Positions 24,345 through 30,302 of a DNA stretch of 64,000 bases are shown in pieces. Below the pieces are notes generated by a model. That model ran no database searches. It was not told where the DNA came from and saw nothing but the letters and a program-made list of their open reading frames with translations. A program made the position numbers and the translations under genes. The DNA comes from JBFMCC01 sp037445635. Lineage in GTDB: Bacteria; Chloroflexota; Anaerolineae; Anaerolineales; Villigracilaceae. The stretch's first letter is position 1. Each line of letters starts with the position of its first letter. Where the stretch lies: contig JBBIKC010000014.1 in NCBI GenBank assembly GCA_037445635.1, positions 5,410 through 69,409 of the forward strand. The letters are read 5' to 3'.

Positions 24345-24815
24345 GTGCGCGTCAAACAACCCAATTCCCGTCATTGCTTCGTCTGCGGGCTGGAAAATCC
24401 CATCGGCCTGCACCTGCATCTGTACCAGACCGCGCCCGATGAGATCGAAACGACCTTCACCGCGCCGGAGCATTTCCAGGGCTATCCCGGAGTCCTGCAT
24501 GGCGGCATCGTCGCTTCGATCCTCGACGAGGTGTCTGGCCGCGCCCACATGGGCAGTGACCCTGCGGCGCCGCGCTTCATGTTCACAGGCAGGATGGAAG
24601 TCAAATATCGAAAGAACGTGCCCATTGGCCAACCGCTCAAGATCATCGGGAAGGCGGGCAAGTCGAAGGGAAAAACCGCCGAGGCCTGGGCAGGCATCTA
24701 CGACCAGAGCGGCGAATTGCTGGCAGAGGCAACCACGCTGTTGATTGACGTGCCACAGGAATCGTTCGATATGTCGCGGCTGGACGAACTGGGCTGGAAG
24801 GTGTATCCAGAATAA
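24345..24815 (+). CDS. PaaI-type hotdog thioesterase
   Basis: 156 residues from GTG 24345, preceded by AGGAGA. Hotdog fold acyl-CoA thioesterase: HCFVCGLENPIGLHLHLY at the N-terminus and GVLHGGIVASILDEVSGRA (~48-66), the PaaI active-site signature with HGG and the catalytic acidic residue. Cleaves short or aromatic acyl-CoA thioesters; substrate unknown. The alternative ATG at 24315 would add ten residues without a ribosome binding site. Confidence 0.87.
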   Translation: MRVKQPNSRHCFVCGLENPIGLHLHLYQTAPDEIETTFTAPEHFQGYPGVLHGGIVASILDEVSGRAHMGSDPAAPRFMFTGRMEVKYRKNVPIGQPLKIIGKAGKSKGKTAEAWAGIYDQSGELLAEATTLLIDVPQESFDMSRLDELGWKVYPE

Positions 24816-24875
24816 CGCCCTGCGGCGCCGCCCAGCGCGAGAGACCCTCGAAAATTCCCTGTTACCTTTTCACGC

Positions 24876-24903
24876 CCTCCTGCAACATAACCGTAGCAGG
24901 AGG
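24876..24903 (+). promoter_or_regulatory. Leader hairpin that includes an AGGAGG motif before the ECF sigma gene
   Basis: CCTCCTGC (24876-24883) pairs with GCAGGAGG (24896-24903), loop of 12 bases. The 3' arm contains AGGAGG, 15 bases before the ATG of the sigma factor, so the only strong Shine-Dalgarno-like motif is in a stem. Could lower or regulate translation. Confidence 0.4.
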
Positions 24904-24918
24904 TTTATAACCGCCCTC

Positions 24919-25485
24919 ATGAACATACAAACCCAAAGCCCGCCTGCGGACGAGAATAGATTGGTGCGCGAGGCGATCTTGGACGCAGAGGCCTTCGCCG
25001 AGCTTTACCGCCGTCACATCGCGCGCGTCTACCGTTATCACATGGCGCACACGGGAAACGTCAAAGACGCTGAAGACCTGACCTCACAGACCTTTCTCGC
25101 CGCGCTGGAGGGCCTCCGTTCGTTTCGCGGAGATGGCTCCTTCGCCGCGTGGTTGATGGGAATCGCTTCAAGACACCGCGCCCTCTTCTTTCGCGGACGC
25201 CGGCTCGAGGTCCCGCTCGAGGCGGCGCTTCACGTCGCGATCCCCGACCTGCCGACCGATCAAGCCGCGAGTCAACGCCTGCAATTGGACCGCGTCCGCC
25301 GCGCGCTGAAGGGACTCAGTCCCGATCGCGGCGAAGCGCTGATTCTGGTCTATTTCAGCGGGCTGACGATTTCCGAAGCGGCCCGCGTACTAAGAAAAAG
25401 TGAGGCCGCGGTGAAGATGCTGGTCTCGCGCGGCCTGCAGGATTTGCGCGAACGTACCTCCCTGGCTCTGGAGGTGGAAGAATGA
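24919..25485 (+). CDS. ECF-type RNA polymerase sigma factor
   Basis: 188 residues. Region 2: LYRRHIARVYRYHMAHTGNVKDAEDLTSQTF split here as LYRRHIARVYRYH and DAEDLTSQTFLAALEGL (about 29-70), with FRGDGSFAAWLMGIASR; region 4 helix-turn-helix: YFSGLTISEAARVLRKSEAA (~147-166) VKMLVSRGLQDL. No region 1 or 3, so ECF. The 3' end overlaps the next gene by four bases (ATGA), the usual layout of an ECF sigma and its membrane anti-sigma factor. Start ATG 24919 is the family-like start; the frame upstream is non-coding. Confidence 0.88.
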   Translation: MNIQTQSPPADENRLVREAILDAEAFAELYRRHIARVYRYHMAHTGNVKDAEDLTSQTFLAALEGLRSFRGDGSFAAWLMGIASRHRALFFRGRRLEVPLEAALHVAIPDLPTDQAASQRLQLDRVRRALKGLSPDRGEALILVYFSGLTISEAARVLRKSEAAVKMLVSRGLQDLRERTSLALEVEE

Positions 25486-28340
25486 CTCAATTCGAAAGCT
25501 TAACTCCCGAAGAAGCGGTCGTGGCAAAAACACTCGAAACGGCCGCGCAAGGGACGAACCCCAGCCCGCAATTCAGGGCCGAGCTCGAGGAACGACTCGT
25601 ATCCGCGCACAAACCCCGCGCGGGCTTCAACCTGTCCGCACGCAGGGAGGCGCTCTCCGCGCTCGGCCTGACCGGCGCGCTTGTAGTTTTAGCCTTCTTC
25701 CTGAACTGGGCGATTCGCGCACTCGCGCCCGAACCTCAACCGGCCATTGACAATCCGCCCTCTTCCTGCCCGGTGACGGAACCGAACGGCAGCCTGCCGC
25801 CCGGCGAAACCGCGGAGTCGCCATATTATCTTGGCAACGGCGAAATCTGGACCGGCTTGTGGCCAGACGGAAAAGTACTTATGCTTCCTGAAAACCAGGA
25901 AGCTGACGGCTCGTTCAGCATGAAATGGTGGTGGTGGCGCGGCGGCAGCGGCGCGCTGATCATCGAAGGCCGCCGCCTCGACGCAGAAGCCGAACCGCTG
26001 CGCGCGGATATTCCAGAGGGTTATGGCGACACAGGCTTTCAGGTGGCCGCGCTCATCTTCCCAACGACGGGCTGCTGGGAAGTGACCGGCCGCGTGGGCG
26101 ACGCGTCCCTGACCTTCGTGACCGAGGTTGTCTTCGGAGCGCCAACGCCGACGCCTGCGCCGGTCATCAACGATAATGTCACACCTGAACCGGAGGGTGA
26201 AGCCTACAACTGGCACGGGACAACCCTGTACCTGAACGCTCCATTTCCTGAATCGCCTGCCGAGGCAAATGTGTATCTCTACCAGCCGGAGGAACGCGCC
26301 GCGATCGAAAGCGCGCGCGGCCTGGCGACGCAATTCGGGTTGAATGGCGCCATCTACCAGAGCATCGGTGAAATTCCCGGATCGGCCGATTTCCTGATCG
26401 TGGATGGGAACCAACGGCTGCACGTCCGCTCGGATCAGTATTTCCAATACTACCCCGATTACCCGCGCTATATCTCCGTCATCAACGGCGCGACGCCGCC
26501 CGCGAACGCCGCGGCCGTTATTGACGAATTCCTGAAATCGCACGGCTTCGATTTTGCCTACGAACTCCTGCCCAGCGAAATGTACGGCGGAGTGGTGGCC
26601 GCGCCTCTTACCCCGGACGGACGCGTCATCTGCTACGAGTATTTCAAGTGCGCCGGCCTGCGCTTCACGCTGGACGATATGGGAATCCTGCTCGTGGACG
26701 GCGCACTCCCGAGATACGAAACCTTCGGCCGGTATGGAATCATCAGCGCGGAGGAGGCTTTTCAGTTGCTGCTCCACCCGGAGAACATTTCCTCCGAACT
26801 GGGCGCGACGGGAACGATGGAAGGCATGCATTCGTACAGCCCGCCGGTCCAAACCTGGCTGAGGCCGCGTCCCGCCGACCAGACCCTCACGCTCTTCGGC
26901 TGGCTGAGCTCCATCCCCTCATTGGAGGGAGGCGCGCCGCTCGTCACCCTGGACGGTTTTACCGTGACGGGCAACACCGCAGATATTCCCGCCTCGCTCG
27001 AAAATACCTTCGTGGAAGCGACGGGACAATTCCGCGAAGAGAATGGCGTGCGGACCTTCGCGCTCGAAGCGTGGAAAGTCTACGACGGCTATGAAGACGG
27101 ACTGCTCGGCACGATCAGCCGGCAGGACAGCCGCGTCATCCTGAACACATTGGACGGCGAAACCCTCATCCTGCCCGACACTCCTTCCGACCTGCCTCTG
27201 CCGCTGGACAACGCCTTCGTCATCGGCGTCCGCGTCGGCGAGAGCTACGAGTGGAAGTCCATTGACCTGCGCAGCATGTCCGGTGGCGGCGGAGGTGGCG
27301 GCGGTTTTGGTTTCTTCAAGTTAAATCTCACCGGCGCGCCCGTCCCCTTCCCCACTCCCAGACCCACAACCGAGTTGGACAGCGGTGAGCCGTTTGCTTA
27401 CACCGTCGTCGCGGGTGATAGTTGCCAGAGTATCGCTTACGCGTTCCGCATCTCCGCCGAGGAGTTGATAAACGCCAACAACATGCCCGCGGATTGTTCC
27501 ACACTCACCGTCGGCCAGACGTTGAATATCCCCGCCCCTGCCTCGCTATTTACCGAAAAAGTGGAAGGCATGCGAGGCACGATGAACATCGTCATCTACA
27601 AACAAGCCGACGGCGGTCAACGCGTAGAATACGGCTTCATGGGCAGCGCCGAACCGTATCCCTACTTCATACTGGAAGGTGGGAACCTCGAAGAATTGCA
27701 GGCTTACCAGAATAAACCCGTTGACGTTTGGGGAACTGTGGAATACAAGGAGGCGGGCGCCATCCTCACTGTGGAACGCTATGAAATCCCCTTCCCCGAT
27801 CTGCAATTCCAAATCCTGCGCGGCACGCAGGCCTCAGCCACCATTGAAGGCCAGCCCGTCACGCTCTTCACCACAGACGCGGGCGAAACGTATGTCCAGT
27901 TTTATCCGGGCGGCGGCGTGGACGACACACTCATGAGCAAGCCGGGCGATGTGATGCTGATCGAAGCGCTGACGATCCCCGGTGAAACATTCGGCGGTTA
28001 TCCCGTCGTGCGGATATATTCCGCGTCCATGGCGGTTAATCCGAAGAACGGCGAGGCGGCAGAACTGCAAATTTCGGCCGGTCAGGTTTACGTCGTGGAC
28101 GAAGCGCTCGAGGGAGAATACGTCCCGCCTACGCTGACTATCCAGCGCATTCAACTGATCTACTACATGCCCGACCCGCGCTACCTGGCCGGGCCGCTGG
28201 AAGCAGATCAGCGTTACCTGCAACCTGTCTGGCTGTTTACAGGTCGGTACAGCGACGGCAATGAGTACCAATTCCTCATACAGGCCCTGGACCCCGAATT
28301 CCTGCTCCCGGAACCGGCGCCCTACACAGCGCCGGGCTAG
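25482..28340 (+). CDS. Large membrane-anchored protein with LysM, probable anti-sigma/sensor
   Basis: 952 residues. A ~55-residue cytoplasmic segment (TPEEAVVAKTLETAAQG) precedes one membrane helix (~58-75), then a long extracytoplasmic part: Trp-rich domain (MKWWWWRGGSG ~145-155), three or four unrecognised beta-rich domains, a run of eight glycines (~610), a LysM module (YTVVAGDSCQSIAYAFRISA, ~644-663, ending VGQTLNIP) and a further beta domain. Overlap with the ECF sigma gene and topology suggest that the short cytoplasmic end holds the sigma factor and the large outer part senses the cell wall. No zinc-finger anti-sigma motif (HxxxCxxC) is present, so this is inference. Confidence 0.7.
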   Translation: MTQFESLTPEEAVVAKTLETAAQGTNPSPQFRAELEERLVSAHKPRAGFNLSARREALSALGLTGALVVLAFFLNWAIRALAPEPQPAIDNPPSSCPVTEPNGSLPPGETAESPYYLGNGEIWTGLWPDGKVLMLPENQEADGSFSMKWWWWRGGSGALIIEGRRLDAEAEPLRADIPEGYGDTGFQVAALIFPTTGCWEVTGRVGDASLTFVTEVVFGAPTPTPAPVINDNVTPEPEGEAYNWHGTTLYLNAPFPESPAEANVYLYQPEERAAIESARGLATQFGLNGAIYQSIGEIPGSADFLIVDGNQRLHVRSDQYFQYYPDYPRYISVINGATPPANAAAVIDEFLKSHGFDFAYELLPSEMYGGVVAAPLTPDGRVICYEYFKCAGLRFTLDDMGILLVDGALPRYETFGRYGIISAEEAFQLLLHPENISSELGATGTMEGMHSYSPPVQTWLRPRPADQTLTLFGWLSSIPSLEGGAPLVTLDGFTVTGNTADIPASLENTFVEATGQFREENGVRTFALEAWKVYDGYEDGLLGTISRQDSRVILNTLDGETLILPDTPSDLPLPLDNAFVIGVRVGESYEWKSIDLRSMSGGGGGGGGFGFFKLNLTGAPVPFPTPRPTTELDSGEPFAYTVVAGDSCQSIAYAFRISAEELINANNMPADCSTLTVGQTLNIPAPASLFTEKVEGMRGTMNIVIYKQADGGQRVEYGFMGSAEPYPYFILEGGNLEELQAYQNKPVDVWGTVEYKEAGAILTVERYEIPFPDLQFQILRGTQASATIEGQPVTLFTTDAGETYVQFYPGGGVDDTLMSKPGDVMLIEALTIPGETFGGYPVVRIYSASMAVNPKNGEAAELQISAGQVYVVDEALEGEYVPPTLTIQRIQLIYYMPDPRYLAGPLEADQRYLQPVWLFTGRYSDGNEYQFLIQALDPEFLLPEPAPYTAPG

Positions 28341-28344
28341 AGCG

Positions 28345-28380
28345 AATTACCGCCATCAACAGGATGGCGGTAATTTTTTA
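28345..28380 (+). terminator. Rho-independent terminator after the LysM protein
   Basis: 13-base perfect stem AATTACCGCCATC (28345-28357) / GATGGCGGTAATT (28363-28375), short loop, followed by TTTTTT. Five bases after the stop. Confidence 0.92.
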
Positions 28381-28414
28381 ACTGTATAATTTGGATGGAT
28401 TTCACGGAGACCCC

Positions 28415-29152
28415 ATGATCACCAACTATCACCGACCCCAAACCCTTGACGAGGCCCTGACCCACCTTTCCCAGTCGAATACCCTTCCCCTCGGCGGCGG
28501 GACGCTTCTTTCCACGCCGACGGCTGATCCCGTTTCGGTGGTTGACCTTCAACTCCTCGGCCTGAATCAAATCCACAAAAAGGGGAACGACCTGGAAATC
28601 GGCGCAACCGTCACGCTTCAGCAATTGCTCGAATCGGAGCATTGTCCTGAATCATTGAAAACCGCGCTCAAACTCGAAACGCCGCTCAACCTTCGGAATT
28701 CCGCCACCGTGGCAGGGACGCTGGTGACGTGCGACGGGCGTTCTTCGTTTGCTTGCGCGTTGCTCGCCTTCGACGCGAAGGTCGCAGTAATCAGTAAGCA
28801 GTCATCTGTGATCAGTGTGGGCGAATTTCTCCCCCTCCGCCCGCGCGGACTCATCACATCCATCACCATTCCGCTCAACGTGAAGTTTGCGTTTGATTAT
28901 GTTTCCCGCACGCCGTCCGATAAGCCCATCGTCTGCGCCGCGCTCGTCCGCTGGAACTCGGGGCGCACGCGCCTCGCGGTGGGCGGATTCGGCAAGAGTC
29001 CGCTGCTTGCCATGGATGGAACCGAAGCGGCAGGCATCGAAGAGGCCGCGCGCAATGCCTGTCACGAAGCAAATGACGAATGGGCCTCCGCCGAATACCG
29101 CATGGATGTCGCGTCCACGCTGGCGAAGGGATGTTTGACATCGATCATGTAG
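28415..29152 (+). CDS. Molybdenum hydroxylase FAD-binding subunit
   Basis: 245 residues, like CoxM/XdhB medium subunits but short. FAD motifs: LPLGGGTLLST (~26-36) and NLRNSATVAGTLVTCDGRS (~92-110; the usual GG-T-NGD is relaxed to VAGTLVTC). C-terminal CO-dehydrogenase-flavoprotein domain is abbreviated (LAVGGFGKSP). Passes electrons from the molybdenum site via FeS to FAD and an acceptor. A heptamer array encodes residues about 125-136 (AVISKQSSVISV). The partner FeS/Mo subunit is one gene downstream, after the methylase. ATG 28415 fits the family N-terminus (MITNYHRPQTLDEAL). Confidence 0.86.
   Translation: MITNYHRPQTLDEALTHLSQSNTLPLGGGTLLSTPTADPVSVVDLQLLGLNQIHKKGNDLEIGATVTLQQLLESEHCPESLKTALKLETPLNLRNSATVAGTLVTCDGRSSFACALLAFDAKVAVISKQSSVISVGEFLPLRPRGLITSITIPLNVKFAFDYVSRTPSDKPIVCAALVRWNSGRTRLAVGGFGKSPLLAMDGTEAAGIEEAARNACHEANDEWASAEYRMDVASTLAKGCLTSIM
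28785..28819. repeat. In-frame heptamer array inside the FAD subunit gene
   Basis: Five units: CAGTAAT, CAGTAAG, CAGTCAT, CTGTGAT, CAGTGTG. Same family as 7123-7190. Encodes AVISKQSSVISV in a loop between LLAFDAKV and the GEFL segment. Confidence 0.9.
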
Positions 29153-29196
29153 GTCACGTTTAAGACCCGACTTGCATTTCTCGACCTATTGACCCC

Positions 29197-30267
29197 GTGA
29201 CAAAAAATCTCCCACTCAACCAAATCCTGCGCGGCGACTGCATCTCCCTGCTCGCCGACCTCCCCGAAGCCTCGGTGGACTTGGTCTTTGCCGACCCGCC
29301 GTACAATCTGCAACTGCGCAATGACCTCTTCCGCCCGAACATGACCAAGGTGGATGCAGTGACGGACGGCTGGGATAGATTTAAGAGTTTTGCGGAGTAC
29401 GATGAGTTCACGCGTCAATGGCTCGCGGGCTGCCGCCGCGTTCTCAAGGACACAGGCACAATCTGGGTTATCGGGTCTTATCACAACATCTACCGCGTCG
29501 GCGCGATTATGCAGGATTTGGGTTTTTGGATTCTGAACGACGTCATCTGGCTCAAGACCAATCCCATGCCCAACTTTCGCGGCGTCCGTTTCACCAACGC
29601 ACATGAGACTTTGATCTGGGCACAAAAGAAAAAAGGCGCAAAATACACTTTCAACCACATGGCCATGAAGGCCCTGAACGACGATCTCCAAATGCGCTCC
29701 GATTGGACAATTCCCCTCTCGACGGGAAAAGAACGCATCAAAGCCAACGGGACAAAGGCGCATCCGACACAGAAGCCCGAAGCGTTGCTCTATCGCTTGA
29801 TTCTCGCGTCCACGAATCCTGGCGATGTGATACTCGATCCGTTCTTCGGTTCAGGCACAACCGGTGCAGTCGCCAAAAAACTTGGGCGTCATTTCATCGG
29901 CATTGAACGCGATGTGAAGTACATCAAGATCGCACAGAAGCGCATTGACGCGGTCCAAGTCGCAGACTCTGCCAGCCTCGACGTGGCTACACGCAGACCA
30001 ACGCGTGTTCCGTTCGGCGCGTTACTCGAACACGGACTGCTCCTCCCCGGGCAGAAACTCTACTTCGCCAGGGGTGGCAAGTCCGCCAAAATACTGGCAA
30101 ACGGACACATCCGCTGTGGAAAAGTCACAGGCTCGATTCATGCTGTGGCGAAGTCGCTCACGGGCGCGCCCTCGAATGGATGGGAGTTGTGGTTTTATAA
30201 TGACAAAGACGGCAACAAACAATCCATTGACACGCTAAGACAAATTATCCGAAGCCATCAACCTTGA
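29197..30267 (+). CDS. CcrM/HinfI-like adenine-specific DNA methyltransferase
   Basis: 356 residues, the size of CcrM. Beta-class N6-adenine methylase order: DPPYNL (33-38) first, FxGxG motif DPFFGSGTTGAVAKKLG (~209-225) later, plus AHPTQKPEALLYRLI (~190-204). The C-terminal ~90 residues are a RAMA-like DNA-binding tail (LLLPGQKLYF...GKVTGSIHAVAK). CcrM relatives methylate GANTC; specificity here is unproven. No restriction nuclease is adjacent, so it is an orphan methylase. It splits the two hydroxylase subunit genes. Start GTG 29197 has no strong ribosome binding site. Its stop lies in a heptamer array. Confidence 0.9.
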   Translation: MTKNLPLNQILRGDCISLLADLPEASVDLVFADPPYNLQLRNDLFRPNMTKVDAVTDGWDRFKSFAEYDEFTRQWLAGCRRVLKDTGTIWVIGSYHNIYRVGAIMQDLGFWILNDVIWLKTNPMPNFRGVRFTNAHETLIWAQKKKGAKYTFNHMAMKALNDDLQMRSDWTIPLSTGKERIKANGTKAHPTQKPEALLYRLILASTNPGDVILDPFFGSGTTGAVAKKLGRHFIGIERDVKYIKIAQKRIDAVQVADSASLDVATRRPTRVPFGALLEHGLLLPGQKLYFARGGKSAKILANGHIRCGKVTGSIHAVAKSLTGAPSNGWELWFYNDKDGNKQSIDTLRQIIRSHQP

Positions 30268-30291
30268 ACTTTCAGCCTTCAACTTTCGACG
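30257..30291. repeat. Heptamer array at the methylase-hydroxylase junction
   Basis: Five units: ATCAACC, TTGAACT, TTCAGCC, TTCAACT, TTCGACG. The methylase stop TGA (30265-30267) lies in the second unit. Confidence 0.85.
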
Positions 30292-30302
30292 AAGGACTCA
30301 CT

